Source: Micromonospora sp. NBC_01796 (GTDB lineage Bacteria; Actinomycetota; Actinomycetes; Mycobacteriales; Micromonosporaceae). From it: 64,000 bases of DNA. Location: positions 2,914,001-2,978,000 of the forward strand of contig NZ_CP109078.1 of NCBI RefSeq assembly GCF_035917455.1, in the 5' to 3' direction. Positions within the stretch are counted from its first letter, which is position 1, and each line of letters opens with the position of its first letter. The notes beneath the pieces are model-generated. The model had not been told where the DNA came from. It saw only the letters and a program-made list of their open reading frames with translations, and ran no database searches. The position numbers and the translations under genes are program-made. This document shows, one piece after another, positions 8,840-17,740 of the stretch.

Positions 8840-9182
8840 CGACTCCCCCCTCCGCTGGACCGGCTGTCTCTGAGCGATACCGCCGAGGTACGACAAGTTT
8901 TCGCTTGCTGTCCGACCGACCGGGCTGGCCGGAGGACGTCGCGTCAGGGGCGGGGATCCGCTGTTAACCATACGAAAGTCGAGGTCAGGACCCCAAACGC
9001 GGCGGTGGACGAGCCTCGGGACAACCTGTGGACAGTGGGCACCAGGGTGTGCGCGGCCCTGTGCACAGGCTGTGCATAACGGCTGGGGAAGGTAACCTGT
9101 ACCAGCCGTGACTTGGGCGTACTCCGTCCCCACGGTGTGGAGGAAAGAAAAACCCAGAAGATCCGTCCGAGCTGGCAGGATT
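8840..9182. promoter_or_regulatory. dnaB upstream region with DnaA-box-like sites
   Basis: About 340 bases between divergent dnaB and the repetitive membrane protein gene. TGTGCATAA at 9071-9079 is the complement of TTATGCACA and matches the general DnaA-box consensus TTATNCACA. TGTGGACAG at 9027-9035 matches the TTGTCCACA box in eight of nine bases. Nearby is CTGTGCACAGG. These may let DnaA influence dnaB transcription or titrate DnaA. Confidence 0.5.
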
Positions 9183-11732
9183 ATGCCGACATCGACAGAT
9201 CCGTCTGGACGGTCGATTGCTATTCGATCTCAGAAAGGTCACGCTCCGACCGTGGACTATCGGGACTGGGGGCGCGGTGAGCTCACCCGCCCCGTGCGGC
9301 GACCAGCCGACGCCTGGGTCGATGATGGCGATCCACGCCCCGGTGACCCCTACTCGCACACCGGCGACGGTTACGAACCCACCGGTCGCCGCCGTGGCGC
9401 GCACCGCAGCGACCCGGAGCGGTACACCCCGAGCTGGGCGCGGGAGTCCGCGACCGAGGCGCGGGACGACTACGGCCGTACCGACGACAACGCCCGCTAC
9501 CGGGACGATCCGGAGCCGGGTCGGCGCTGGACGGACGACACCGGCACCACCGCGCGCGACGCCAGCACCACCGCGCGCGACACCGGATCGGCGCGTACGA
9601 CCGGGTCCGGCACGGACAGTTCGGCAACGGACTACTGGACCGCTCCGACCGGTTGGCAGGGCACCGAACCGACACGTGGTCGACGGCGACGGGCCGAGCC
9701 GGACGACCGGCCGGCGGACGGTGCGGGTCGACACGCGGACAACAGCGACAACCGGGCCGGTGACAGCCTCACCGACCGCCGGGACGGCGACGGGTACGAC
9801 CGCCAGCGGCGCAGCCGCTCCGAACGTACGCAGCCGACCGCCAGCACCTGGAGCGACTCCGGGGTAGGCACGGACGACACCCGTACCGGTGGTTCACGGG
9901 CCGGCGGCACCCGGCGGCGTTCCGATCGCCGGAGCCGGGAATGGTCGGACGACGCGGCGCCCCTGGACGGTCGGGACGGATCCGCCGGCACCAGCCGGTG
10001 GAGTTCCGGCAGCGACACCACGATCGGCGGTGAGCAGCGGCGGAGCCGGACGACCGGGGACTCCCGGTCGGGCCGTTCGGCGGATGCCGCCCGCTGGGAG
10101 CGGTTCGACGACACCGGCGTCTGGGACCGGGACGACCTGGACGCGCAGCTCGGCGCGACGGATCGCACCGACCGGGCGAGCCGGGCCGGTCGGACGGCAC
10201 GTGGCGGCACCTCGGCGGAACCGCGCCGCGCGGACCGGACCGAGCGGGCCGACCGGTCGGACCGAGCCGACTCCACGGGCCGCGCGGACCGGGCAGGCCG
10301 AGCAGACCGGGCGGGTCGAGCCGACTCCACGGGCCGCGCGGACCGGGCCGGGGCAGACCGGGCGGGCCGAGCCGAATCCACGGGCCGAGTCGGTCGCGTG
10401 GACCGAAGCGACAGGGCAGGCGGAGCCGAGCCCACGAACCGGCCGGGCCGGACAGGCCGAGCCGAGCCCACTGACCGGGCAGACCGGGCAGGCCGGGCAG
10501 GCCGAGCCGAGTCCACGGACCGGACAGACCGGGTAAGCGGAGGCGGCCGAACAGTCCCCACGGAGCGAGCAGGCCGCGGGGACCGAACGAGGCGGGCGGA
10601 TCGGGCGGGCCGGGCCGGGCGCGCGGACCTGCGGGCGGTGCCCGAGCCGGACGACCGGGTACGGCCGACGCGCTCCGAGCCGCCGGAGCCGGTGACGGAC
10701 GAACCCTCGACGGGTCGGCGCAGCCGTGACAGGTTCACCGAGACCGGCCAGTGGAACCGGGTGACCGACACCGGTGACCGGCGTCGGGAGGCCGAGTCGC
10801 GGCACCGGGCGGCCGACACCGGGCAGTGGGACCGGTTCGACGACACCGGCGTCTGGGACCGGTTCGACATCGACAACCCGGATGCCGAGGATGGCACCGG
10901 GGTCTGGAGTTCGTTCAGCGAGACCGGCCGGTGGGATCGGTCCACAGACACCGGGCAGTGGGACCGGTTCACCGACACCGGTGTCTGGGACCGTAGCGAG
11001 CTGGCCGCGCTGGACGAGCCGGATCGGCGGGACGCCGGTGCAAACCCGCCCTGGCGCGACCGGGATGCCTTCTGGTCGGGCACCCGCCTCGCCGGCGACG
11101 ACCCGCGCTGGATGGAGACTCCGACCTCCGCGCCACGATCTCCGGCGGTGGCGTACCCGCGTCCTCCCCGGACCAGACCGCCCGGCCCGTCGGCGGCGGC
11201 GACAACGGGGGCCCGGCCCGCACCCACCGTCCCGGTCGAACGGCGTACCGGGAGAGGTGGACGGAGCACCCAGACCACCCGTGGCGCGCGGAGCGCGCAG
11301 ATTCCGCAGTCCGGACTGGCGAGCCTGCCCGGGCGGAGCAATCGGCCCGAGCGGAGGATCGAAGAGGACCTGCTCGACACGGAGCCCGGCAGTCATCTCG
11401 CCGCGGTGCTCTACACCGCCGCCTGGTACGCCGTACCGGTGCTGGTCTTTTTCGTCTGGCTGGTGACCCTGGACAACAGCGTGCCGGCCGGTTGCGTGAC
11501 CGATCCGACCGGTGGCGGATGTGACTCCGAGCGGGCGCAGGCGCTGGCCTCGATCCTTGGTGCCGCGCCGCGCTTCGGTGCCGCCCTGATGGGCAGCCTG
11601 GTGGTCGCGCTGCTGCTGCGCTGGGTGAGCCGATCCTGGCGACCGGCCAGCCTCGGGCTCGCCTCGGCGGTTGTCGGCGGTGGGCTCTCCACGGTGCTGT
11701 ACAGCGTGGTCACCGGTCAGCAACTCGGCTGA
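9183..11732 (+). CDS. Very repetitive, charged membrane protein of unknown function
   Basis: 849 residues from ATG 9183 (AGGA upstream). GTG at 9252 (VDYRDWGRGEL) is an alternative, and the frame is open back to 9108. Residues ~1-720 are hydrophilic, Arg/Asp/Gly/Thr-rich and surely disordered. They include an ADRAGRA-type repeat block and several copies of a WDRF-DTG-VWDR motif. The C-terminus (from about 735) has three hydrophobic segments: AAVLYTAAWYAVPVLVFFVW, GAALMGSLVVALLLRW and ASLGLASAVVGGGLSTVLY, with two cysteines between the first two (AGCV, GGCDSE). So a large cytoplasmic or external tail is tethered to the membrane. No family recognised. It separates dnaB from the rplI-rpsF operon. 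Confidence 0.8.
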   Translation: MPTSTDPSGRSIAIRSQKGHAPTVDYRDWGRGELTRPVRRPADAWVDDGDPRPGDPYSHTGDGYEPTGRRRGAHRSDPERYTPSWARESATEARDDYGRTDDNARYRDDPEPGRRWTDDTGTTARDASTTARDTGSARTTGSGTDSSATDYWTAPTGWQGTEPTRGRRRRAEPDDRPADGAGRHADNSDNRAGDSLTDRRDGDGYDRQRRSRSERTQPTASTWSDSGVGTDDTRTGGSRAGGTRRRSDRRSREWSDDAAPLDGRDGSAGTSRWSSGSDTTIGGEQRRSRTTGDSRSGRSADAARWERFDDTGVWDRDDLDAQLGATDRTDRASRAGRTARGGTSAEPRRADRTERADRSDRADSTGRADRAGRADRAGRADSTGRADRAGADRAGRAESTGRVGRVDRSDRAGGAEPTNRPGRTGRAEPTDRADRAGRAGRAESTDRTDRVSGGGRTVPTERAGRGDRTRRADRAGRAGRADLRAVPEPDDRVRPTRSEPPEPVTDEPSTGRRSRDRFTETGQWNRVTDTGDRRREAESRHRAADTGQWDRFDDTGVWDRFDIDNPDAEDGTGVWSSFSETGRWDRSTDTGQWDRFTDTGVWDRSELAALDEPDRRDAGANPPWRDRDAFWSGTRLAGDDPRWMETPTSAPRSPAVAYPRPPRTRPPGPSAAATTGARPAPTVPVERRTGRGGRSTQTTRGARSAQIPQSGLASLPGRSNRPERRIEEDLLDTEPGSHLAAVLYTAAWYAVPVLVFFVWLVTLDNSVPAGCVTDPTGGGCDSERAQALASILGAAPRFGAALMGSLVVALLLRWVSRSWRPASLGLASAVVGGGLSTVLYSVVTGQQLG
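10190..10630 (+). repeat. Imperfect tandem repeats coding for ADRAGR-type units
   Basis: Imperfect direct repeats inside the repetitive protein gene. One 31-base unit (beginning GAGCCGACTCCACGGGCC) occurs at 10264-10294 and again at 10318-10348, a 54-base period. The encoded units are variations on RADRAGRA and STGRADRAG. Confidence 0.8.
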
Positions 11733-11774
11733 CCCCGGGGCCGCGTCGGCCCCGGTCCCGACTCCGGTGCTGCA

Positions 11775-11814
11775 ACGAGTGAAGGCCGCACCCGAGGGTG
11801 CGGCCTTCACTCGT
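11775..11814. terminator. Bidirectional terminator between the repetitive protein gene and rplI
   Basis: Perfect 18-base stem: ACGAGTGAAGGCCGCACC at 11775-11792 pairs with 11797-11814 across a CGAG loop. It lies between convergent gene ends. Confidence 0.85.
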
Positions 11815-11824
11815 CAGTCCCGAA

Positions 11825-12274
11825 CTAGCGGCTCTGCACCACGTTCAGGTCGAACTTGGCGGTGACCTCCGGGTGCAGCTTGACCCGCACCGGGTACGCA
11901 CCGACCGACTTGATGTGGCCGGGCAGTTCCAGCCGGCGCCGGTCGAGGACCGGGCCGCCGGCGGCCTTGACCGCGTCGACGACCTCGGCCGGGGTGACCG
12001 AGCCGAAGAGGCGGCCGCCTTCGCCGGCACGCGCCTTGAGGCTGATCTTGAGGCCCTGGAGCTGGCCCGCAACCTCGGTGGCGTGGCCGAGGTCGCGGAT
12101 CTCACGGGTCGAGCGGGCCCGCTTGATGACCGAGACCTGCTTCTCCGCACCCTTGGTCCACACGATGGCGAAGCCCTGCGGCAGCAGGTAGTTACGGCCG
12201 TAGCCGTCCTTCACCTCGAGGACGTCGCCCGGGGAACCGAGACCGGACACTTCCTGCGTCAGGATGACCTTCAT
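11825..12274 (-). CDS. rplI: 50S ribosomal protein L9
   Basis: 149 residues. The N-terminus MKVILTQEVSGLGSPGDVLE and GYGRNYLLPQGFA is the L9 signature. A long connecting helix and the C-terminal rRNA-binding domain (LFGSVTPAEVVDAV) follow. L9 binds 23S rRNA in the L1 stalk area. Last gene of the rpsF-ssb-rpsR-rplI operon, 14 bases after rpsR, followed by a strong hairpin. Confidence 0.98.
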   Translation of the reverse strand: MKVILTQEVSGLGSPGDVLEVKDGYGRNYLLPQGFAIVWTKGAEKQVSVIKRARSTREIRDLGHATEVAGQLQGLKISLKARAGEGGRLFGSVTPAEVVDAVKAAGGPVLDRRRLELPGHIKSVGAYPVRVKLHPEVTAKFDLNVVQSR

Positions 12275-12288
12275 ATCGGCGTCTCCTC

Positions 12289-12528
12289 TCAGCGGGCCGT
12301 GGCCGTGTACGGCAGGAGCGCCATCTCACGGGCGTTCTTGACCGCACGGGCGATCTGGCGCTGCTGCTGGGAGGTAACCCCGGTCACCCGCCGAGCGCGG
12401 ATCTTGCCGCGATCGGAGATGAACTTCCGCAGCAACGCGGTGTCCTTGTAGTCGATATAGGTGATCCCGTCCTTGTCGAGCGGGTTCACCTTCTTCTTCG
12501 GCTTGCGCAGTGCCGCAGCCTTTGCCAT
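12289..12528 (-). CDS. rpsR: 30S ribosomal protein S18
   Basis: 79 residues from ATG 12528, preceded by a GGAG ribosome site; the longer open frame to 12573 has no family similarity. [21 protein letters not shown] and [20 protein letters not shown] are the S18 core. There is no zinc-type CxxC motif at the N-terminus, so this is the zinc-independent form. S18 pairs with S6 on the small-subunit platform, and both are in this operon. Confidence 0.98.
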   Translation of the reverse strand: MAKAAALRKPKKKVNPLDKDGITYIDYKDTALLRKFISDRGKIRARRVTGVTSQQQRQIARAVKNAREMALLPYTATAR

Positions 12529-12572
12529 TGACCTTGCTCCTGGTTTGCGATCTCGAGTACTCGGCGGTGCCA

Positions 12573-13103
12573 TCAGAAAGGAGGCTCCTCATCGAAGTTT
12601 CCGCCGCCCGAACCGGAGGGCGAGGAGGACGGGGCTGCCGTGGCCCAGGGGTCGTCGAAGTTTCCTCCGCCACCCTGCTGGCCACCACCGCCACCGCCAC
12701 CGCCGGAGGCACCGAAGCCGCCACCGCCGCCACCGGAGCGCGACATCTTCTGCACCTTCGCCGTGGCGTACCGCAGCGACGGGCCGATCTCGTCGACCTC
12801 CAGCTCGATGACGGTGCGCTTCTCACCCTCGCGGGTCTCGTAAGACCGCTGGCGCAGCCGACCCGAGACGATCACGCGGGCACCCCGCTGCAGCGACTCG
12901 GCGACATGCTCCGCTGCCTGCCGCCATACGGTGCAGGCAAGGAAGAGCGGGTCCCCGTCCTTCCACTCGTTCGTGGCCCGGTCCATGAACCGGGGCGTCG
13001 AGGCGATCCGGAACTTGGCGACCGCCGCACCGGACGGGGTGAAACGCAACTCGGGGTCATCAGTCAGGTTGCCGATGACCGTAATGGTGGTATCTCCTGC
13101 CAT
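12573..13103 (-). CDS. ssb: Single-stranded DNA-binding protein
   Basis: 176 residues from ATG 13103, behind a GAGGAG ribosome site. An OB-fold (about 1-110) begins [21 protein letters not shown]. It is followed by a glycine-rich linker with long Gly runs and the acidic tip FDEEPPF, the tail by which SSB recruits partners. It coats single-stranded DNA at forks and repair sites. It sits between rpsF and rpsR as in most Actinobacteria. Confidence 0.98.
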   Translation of the reverse strand: MAGDTTITVIGNLTDDPELRFTPSGAAVAKFRIASTPRFMDRATNEWKDGDPLFLACTVWRQAAEHVAESLQRGARVIVSGRLRQRSYETREGEKRTVIELEVDEIGPSLRYATAKVQKMSRSGGGGGGFGASGGGGGGGGQQGGGGNFDDPWATAAPSSSPSGSGGGNFDEEPPF

Positions 13104-13203
13104 GGCCAACTCCTCGCGCACTCATAAGCCTCCGCCGTAGGCTGCCAGAGCAGTACGACAGAGCGCTTGAGGCTGATCCGGGCGTGCCGGGAAAGAATGC
13201 GCG

Positions 13204-13494
13204 TCAGCGCGTTTCCGGCCGGATGACCTTGGTGCGCAGCACGGACTCGTTGAGTCGCAGCTGACGGTCCAGCTCAGCCACCGCCGCAGGGGATGCCTGC
13301 AGATCGATGACGGCGTAGATGCCCTCGGCCTTCTTGTTGATCTCGAACGAGAGGCGCCGGCGGCCCCATACGTCGAGCTTCTCCACCGAGCCACCCGCGG
13401 TGCGGATCACGTTGAGGTACGTGTCCAGCGACGGGGCGACGGTGCGCTCCTCGAGGCTTGGATCGAGGATGACCATGATCTCGTAATGACGCAA
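13204..13494 (-). CDS. rpsF: 30S ribosomal protein S6 (TTG start)
   Basis: 96 residues beginning [19 protein letters not shown], the normal S6 N-terminus. The start codon is TTG at 13494-13492 behind a near-perfect AGGAGGTG ribosome site, and no ATG or GTG fits the conserved N-terminus. S6 binds S18 and helix 22 of 16S rRNA. First gene of the rpsF-ssb-rpsR-rplI operon. A stem-loop lies just upstream of the ribosome site. Confidence 0.98.
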   Translation of the reverse strand: MRHYEIMVILDPSLEERTVAPSLDTYLNVIRTAGGSVEKLDVWGRRRLSFEINKKAEGIYAVIDLQASPAAVAELDRQLRLNESVLRTKVIRPETR

Positions 13495-13521
13495 GACGTG
13501 CTCACCTCCTATGGGCTAACG

Positions 13522-13540
13522 GCCACGGTCCTTCCGTGGC
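13522..13540 (-). promoter_or_regulatory. rpsF leader stem-loop
   Basis: On the transcript, GCCACGG-AAGGA-CCGTGGC forms a 7-bp stem ending about 15 bases before the AGGAGG of rpsF. rpsF leaders in many bacteria bind the S6:S18 complex to control the operon. Whether this hairpin is such an element is inference. Confidence 0.4.
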
Positions 13541-13604
13541 AGGAGGTCGTGCGTCGTTGCCGGTAACCGGCGGGGGAACCCGTGGTTACACAGACAACCT
13601 GACC

Positions 13605-13610
13605 AGGATA
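13605..13610 (-). promoter_or_regulatory. Possible -10 element of the rpsF operon
   Basis: On the minus strand TATCCT lies about 110 bases before rpsF, with TGAACG about 18 bases further upstream as a weak -35. Sequence match only. Confidence 0.35.
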
Positions 13611-13656
13611 CCCGGTGACGTACGGAGACGTTCACCGGGCGTACGGGGTGTTGACA

Positions 13657-13693
13657 GGCCCCCTTCCCAGCGAAGATCGATGGGAAGGGGGCC
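13657..13693. terminator. Strong hairpin upstream of the rpsF operon
   Basis: Perfect 13-bp stem GGCCCCCTTCCCA (13657-13669) with 13681-13693, 11-base loop. It probably ends transcription of the minus-strand gene at 13811-14173 before the rpsF promoter. Confidence 0.7.
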
Positions 13694-13705
13694 TTCCTTG
13701 CAGAG

Positions 13706-13791
13706 CCGCGGGGCGCCCTATCCGCATTCTTTGGGTGGGACCTGGGGAGGAACGACCACACCGATGAGGTTGGATAGGAGGCGCCCCGCGG
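13706..13791. repeat. Long inverted repeat with 48-base loop
   Basis: CCGCGGGGCGCCCTATCC (13706-13723) is mirrored by GGATAGGAGGCGCCCCGCGG (13772-13791), allowing a two-base bulge. It lies between the end of the gene at 13811 and the hairpin at 13657. It could be a second terminator or a structured RNA. Confidence 0.6.
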
Positions 13792-13810
13792 AGCCTACTG
13801 AGTTGTCATC

Positions 13811-14173
13811 TTACGCCACAACAGTCCGTGTTGCTCGTTGAGCGAGGATAGCCCGAATTGCCCCAACACTGACGCCCAGCACGCAGATCGTGGCGATGAG
13901 CGCGAGCAGCCGGGTCAATCCGGCGTCCCGGACCGGTTCGGCCGGCACCATCGGCTGCTCCACCGGACTGGCGGGGCGGGCCGACGGTGCGGCACTCCCC
14001 TCCGCCGCGCCGGGCCGCGCGACGGAGGGGGGCCATGGATCAACGTCAGTCGTACGTCCGACCGCCGGCGCCATCGCGACCTGCCCACCCACCGCAGCCG
14101 CCAGCGGCGGCGCGCCGGCGAACAACGCGGCCAAAACCACGGTGGCGCGACGGTGTCGGAGCAGCGACGGCAC
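13811..14173 (-). CDS. Small exported or membrane protein, function unknown
   Basis: 120 residues. The N-terminus [20 protein letters not shown] with following Ala-rich sequence reads as a signal peptide. A Pro/Ala-rich middle follows, then one hydrophobic segment [21 protein letters not shown] and a short basic end (AQRATRT). The protein would be anchored with its middle outside the cell. No family recognised. Signal peptide, anchor and a nearby hairpin argue that it is a real gene. Confidence 0.65.
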   Translation of the reverse strand: MPSLLRHRRATVVLAALFAGAPPLAAAVGGQVAMAPAVGRTTDVDPWPPSVARPGAAEGSAAPSARPASPVEQPMVPAEPVRDAGLTRLLALIATICVLGVSVGAIRAILAQRATRTVVA

Positions 14174-14353
14174 TTCTTCGTCCCTCGGGTCGGCAGCGGT
14201 TCCGGACCTGATCCGAGCACCGGACCAGGAGTCTCACCACTGCTAACGACCGGTCCGGCAGGCGGTAACGCAGCCCGCTCCGAGGCACCGCAGCGCGCCA
14301 GCCGTCGGCTGCCGCGCTGCCGGCGTGGGCACACGGGACGTAGGCTCGCCCTC

Positions 14354-15130
14354 ATGCGTATCGGAGCCCACGTCGATTCTGCGGACCCGCTGGACGAGGC
14401 CACCCTCCGCAAGGCGGACACGGTGCAGTTCTTCCTCGCCGATCCGCAGGGCTGGAAAGCACCGGAACCCAGGGCGGACGCCGACCGGTTACGGGCCGCC
14501 GAGGTCGACGTCTACATCCACGCGCCGTACGTGATCAACGTCGCGACGTTGAACAACCGGATCCGGATCCCCAGTCGCAAGCTGCTGGTGGAGCACGCCA
14601 ACGCGGCGGCGACGGTGGGCGCCCGGGGACTCATCGTGCACGGCGGACATGTGAACAAGGGCGACGACATCGCGAAGGGTTTCGACAACTGGCGGAAGAC
14701 CTTCGCGTACGCGGCCGAGTCCGGCGGGTTCGCCACCCCGGTGCTGATCGAGAACACCGCCGGTGGCGACAACGCGTGTGCCCGCCGGTTCGACTCGCTC
14801 GCCCGGCTCTGGGACGCGGTCGGCGAGTACGGCGTCGGCTTCTGCCTGGACACCTGCCACGCCCACGCCGGTGGTGAGGACCTGCTCGACATCGTGGACC
14901 GGGTGAAGGCCATCACCGGCCGGATCGACCTGATCCACGCCAACGATTCCAAGGACGGATTCGACTCCGGCCGCGACCGGCACGACAATCTCGGGCAGGG
15001 AAAAATCGATCCCGACCTGGTGGTCGCCGTCATCCGCGCGGCCGGCGCCCCGGTTGTCGTGGAGACACCGGGCGGGGCGGACGGCCAGGGCGCGGACATC
15101 GCATACCTGCGCGACCGCGTGGGCCGGTAG
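14354..15130 (+). CDS. Endonuclease IV-type (AP endonuclease 2 family) TIM-barrel enzyme
   Basis: 258 residues from ATG 14354 ([16 protein letters not shown]); the frame is open upstream to 13838 but without similarity. Family features are the GAHV start, a [12 protein letters not shown] strand, [18 protein letters not shown] with its metal-binding Glu, [20 protein letters not shown] and VVETPGG. These supply the His/Glu/Asp ligands of the trinuclear zinc site of Nfo. The enzyme would cut DNA at abasic sites in base excision repair. Slightly shorter than typical 270-300 residue members. Confidence 0.9.
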   Translation: MRIGAHVDSADPLDEATLRKADTVQFFLADPQGWKAPEPRADADRLRAAEVDVYIHAPYVINVATLNNRIRIPSRKLLVEHANAAATVGARGLIVHGGHVNKGDDIAKGFDNWRKTFAYAAESGGFATPVLIENTAGGDNACARRFDSLARLWDAVGEYGVGFCLDTCHAHAGGEDLLDIVDRVKAITGRIDLIHANDSKDGFDSGRDRHDNLGQGKIDPDLVVAVIRAAGAPVVVETPGGADGQGADIAYLRDRVGR

Positions 15131-15143
15131 GAAAAGCAGGCTG

Positions 15144-17630
15144 ATGACAACGGACCAGTCGAACGCCACCGACGTGCCCGCCGACGCGGCGGCCCAAGCG
15201 ACCACCGGCACCGACGAGTCGGCCACCAACCCGGCCGGCTCCACCAGCACCGGGTCCGGCCGCGGCAAGCCCACCAACGGGTCGGACGCCACCGGCAAGA
15301 CCGCCAACGGGTCGGACGCCGCAGGCAGGACCGACCAGCCCGGGACGGCGACCAGGTCCGACGCCACCAACCAGCCGGACCCGAACAGCAAACCCAACAC
15401 GAACGCCGGGACCGGACGACGCAGCAGGTCGAACGCCGGCAAGCCGGGTCCGGACGCGGACAGCAAGCCGGACGCCGGCAAGCCGGGTCCGGACGCGGAC
15501 AGCAAGCCGGACGCCGGCAAGCCGGATCCGAAGACCGATCCGGACTCAAGCAGCAAGCCGGGTCCGGAGGCCGGCGCCACCGCGACCAGCAAGCCGGACC
15601 CGAGCGACGGGCCCGAGCGCCCCGGTACGACCAGCCCCGCCAAGAAAGGCGACAAGGCTGGCGCAAAGAGCGACACGACGGCTGCCGAACCGACGGTGAT
15701 CGACCTCGGCGTGATCAAGCCGAACGCTCCGGCACCGGGACCCCGTCCGCCGTGGTGGCGGCGAACCTGGCCGCTGCGCCGGGCGGGCGCCACCGTCGTA
15801 CAGCTCAAGCCGCCGGCCGAGGCGAGCGCGGCCGATCAGCCCGAGGGCGATCCGGTCGACCGGTGGTCGGCGTTCGCTCCGGCCCCGGAGCCGACACCCG
15901 GACGGTTGAGCCGGATCACCCGGGTCCTGGCGCACGAGTGGACCCTGGCCGGCCTGGCCAGCCTGGTGCTCGCCGTTGTACTGACCTGGCCGACGTTGCG
16001 CTATCCCGCACACACGATTCCGCAGGACATCTGGGACCCGACCCTCCAGGCCTGGCAGATGTCCTGGTCCGGGCACATTCTGATGACCAACCCGGCGCTG
16101 CTCTGGCAGTCGAACGCGTTCTACCCGGAGTCGTGGAGCTTCGCCTTCTCCGACACCCTGCTCGGGTACGCCCCGGCCGGGATGATCGGGCACGGGCCGG
16201 TTGCCGCGTTGGTCCGCTACAACATCATCTTCGTGCTGGCCCACGCCCTCGCCACCGTCGGCGCGTACGCCCTCGTTCGTCAGCTCGGGGCGGGTCGGAT
16301 CGGTGCGGCGGTCGCCGGGGTGGCGTTCGCGTACCCGCCGTGGCTGCTCTCCCAGGCCGGGCACCTGCACATCATCTCCAACGGTGGCATTCCGCTGGCG
16401 CTGGCGATGCTCGCCAGGGGACACGGCTGGTCGTTGCGGCACGGCTTCCGGCCCGAACGCAAGCACGCCGGCTGGGCGCTCGGCGGGTGGCTGGTCGCCG
16501 CCTGGCAACTCAGTCTCGGCTTCGGCATCGGCCTGCCGTTCGCGTACCTGCTCGCGGTGATCTTCATCGTCTCCGCGGTGACCTGGTTCGTCCGGCGTAC
16601 CTGGTTCTGGCCGGAGCGCCGACCGCTCGGCGTACGGCTGCTCCTGGCCGACTTCTGGGGTGCGGTGATCTTCGCGGGGATCGGCGTACTGCTCGCCATC
16701 CCGTACTTCCGGGTCGCCGAGCTGCACCCGAACGCCAAACGTACGGTCGGCGACCTCGCCCTCTACTCGCCGCCACCGAGCGGTTTCGTCGTCGCGCCGC
16801 AGGAGTCGCTGCTCTGGGGCCGGCTGCACGAAGCGGCGCGGGCCGGGTTGCCGTGGGCCCCGGAGAACACGCTGCTGCCCGGGTTCGTGCTCTACGCGCT
16901 GGCCCTCGCCGGCCTGTTCTTCTCCATCTGGACCATCCGGCAGCGCCTGTTGCTGCTGGCGGGGGTGCTGGTCAGCGGCATCCTGACGCTGGGGACGGAG
17001 TTCTTCGGCGGCCGGTTCACCTACCTTCCGCTCTTCGAGCACCTGCCCGGTTGGGACGGGTTGCGCACCCCGGGCCGGCTGATGATCTGGACCACGCTGC
17101 TGCTCGGGATACTCGCCGCCGGATCGGTCAGCGCGTTCGCCAAGCGGGCACGGGAGATCTCGGCGGCGGAACGGATCCCACCCCGGCCCGGCCCACTGCT
17201 GCGCCTGGCCACCCTGCTGCCGCTGGTGCTGGTGCTGGCCGAGGGGCTGAACTCGACCCCGACCCCGATCGTCCCCGCCCAGCCGGCGGCGATGCGTACG
17301 GTCGACGGGCCGGTCCTGGTGCTCCCGTCGGATCAGGGCACCGACCAGCACGTGATGCTCTGGTCGACGAGCCGGTTCCAGGACGTGGTGAACGGCGGCA
17401 GCGGGTTCACCCCGGACTCCCTGGCGCAGGCACGCGAGCGGACACAGGCGTTCCCCGACCAGGAGAGCATCGACTACCTGCGCGGGCTCGGGGTGAAGAC
17501 GGTTGTCCTGCTCAAGGACCGCGCGGTCGGTACGCCCTGGGAGCGCGCCGCCGACCAGCCGGTGGACCAGTTCAACATCAGGCGTGAGGACAGCGGCGAC
17601 ACCGTCGTCTTCCACCTCGACGGAAGCTGA
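15144..17630 (+). CDS. Large GT-C-like integral membrane protein with disordered N-terminus
   Basis: 828 residues from ATG 15144. The first ~260 residues are low-complexity Ala/Asp/Lys/Pro/Thr with a 13-residue repeat (DAGKPGPDADSKP). About eleven hydrophobic segments follow. The first external loop (TIPQDIWDPTLQAWQMSWSG, NAFYPESWSFAFSD) is acidic and aromatic, as in GT-C glycosyltransferases and YfhO-like proteins. The C-terminal ~150 residues form a soluble domain (LVLPSDQGTDQHVMLWSTS, SIDYLRGLGVKTVVLLKDRA). Likely an envelope glycosyltransferase or related lipid-linked sugar enzyme; donor and acceptor unknown. It starts 14 bases after the endonuclease IV gene. Confidence 0.75.
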   Translation: MTTDQSNATDVPADAAAQATTGTDESATNPAGSTSTGSGRGKPTNGSDATGKTANGSDAAGRTDQPGTATRSDATNQPDPNSKPNTNAGTGRRSRSNAGKPGPDADSKPDAGKPGPDADSKPDAGKPDPKTDPDSSSKPGPEAGATATSKPDPSDGPERPGTTSPAKKGDKAGAKSDTTAAEPTVIDLGVIKPNAPAPGPRPPWWRRTWPLRRAGATVVQLKPPAEASAADQPEGDPVDRWSAFAPAPEPTPGRLSRITRVLAHEWTLAGLASLVLAVVLTWPTLRYPAHTIPQDIWDPTLQAWQMSWSGHILMTNPALLWQSNAFYPESWSFAFSDTLLGYAPAGMIGHGPVAALVRYNIIFVLAHALATVGAYALVRQLGAGRIGAAVAGVAFAYPPWLLSQAGHLHIISNGGIPLALAMLARGHGWSLRHGFRPERKHAGWALGGWLVAAWQLSLGFGIGLPFAYLLAVIFIVSAVTWFVRRTWFWPERRPLGVRLLLADFWGAVIFAGIGVLLAIPYFRVAELHPNAKRTVGDLALYSPPPSGFVVAPQESLLWGRLHEAARAGLPWAPENTLLPGFVLYALALAGLFFSIWTIRQRLLLLAGVLVSGILTLGTEFFGGRFTYLPLFEHLPGWDGLRTPGRLMIWTTLLLGILAAGSVSAFAKRAREISAAERIPPRPGPLLRLATLLPLVLVLAEGLNSTPTPIVPAQPAAMRTVDGPVLVLPSDQGTDQHVMLWSTSRFQDVVNGGSGFTPDSLAQARERTQAFPDQESIDYLRGLGVKTVVLLKDRAVGTPWERAADQPVDQFNIRREDSGDTVVFHLDGS
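15432..15521 (+). repeat. 39-base direct repeat in the GT-C protein gene
   Basis: A 39-base unit (beginning GACGCCGGCAAGCCGGGTCC) occurs at 15432-15470 with one first-base change and at 15471-15509, with a partial third copy after 15510. It encodes DAGKPGPDADSKP. Confidence 0.85.
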
Positions 17631-17740
17631 CCCCGGGACCCGAGCCCTGTGCTCGGCCCCGGCCGGAACGAAAGCGGCCCGGTAACCCCGGATCGTCGGG
17701 TGAACCGGGGCGCTTCGACTTCTGCCCCTCGGTGCGCCCG

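Noticed and set aside
7730-9079. 449-codon plus-strand open frame opposite dnaB
   Set aside because: It is antisense to well-matched DnaB sequence, has no domain of its own and reflects GC-rich codon bias.
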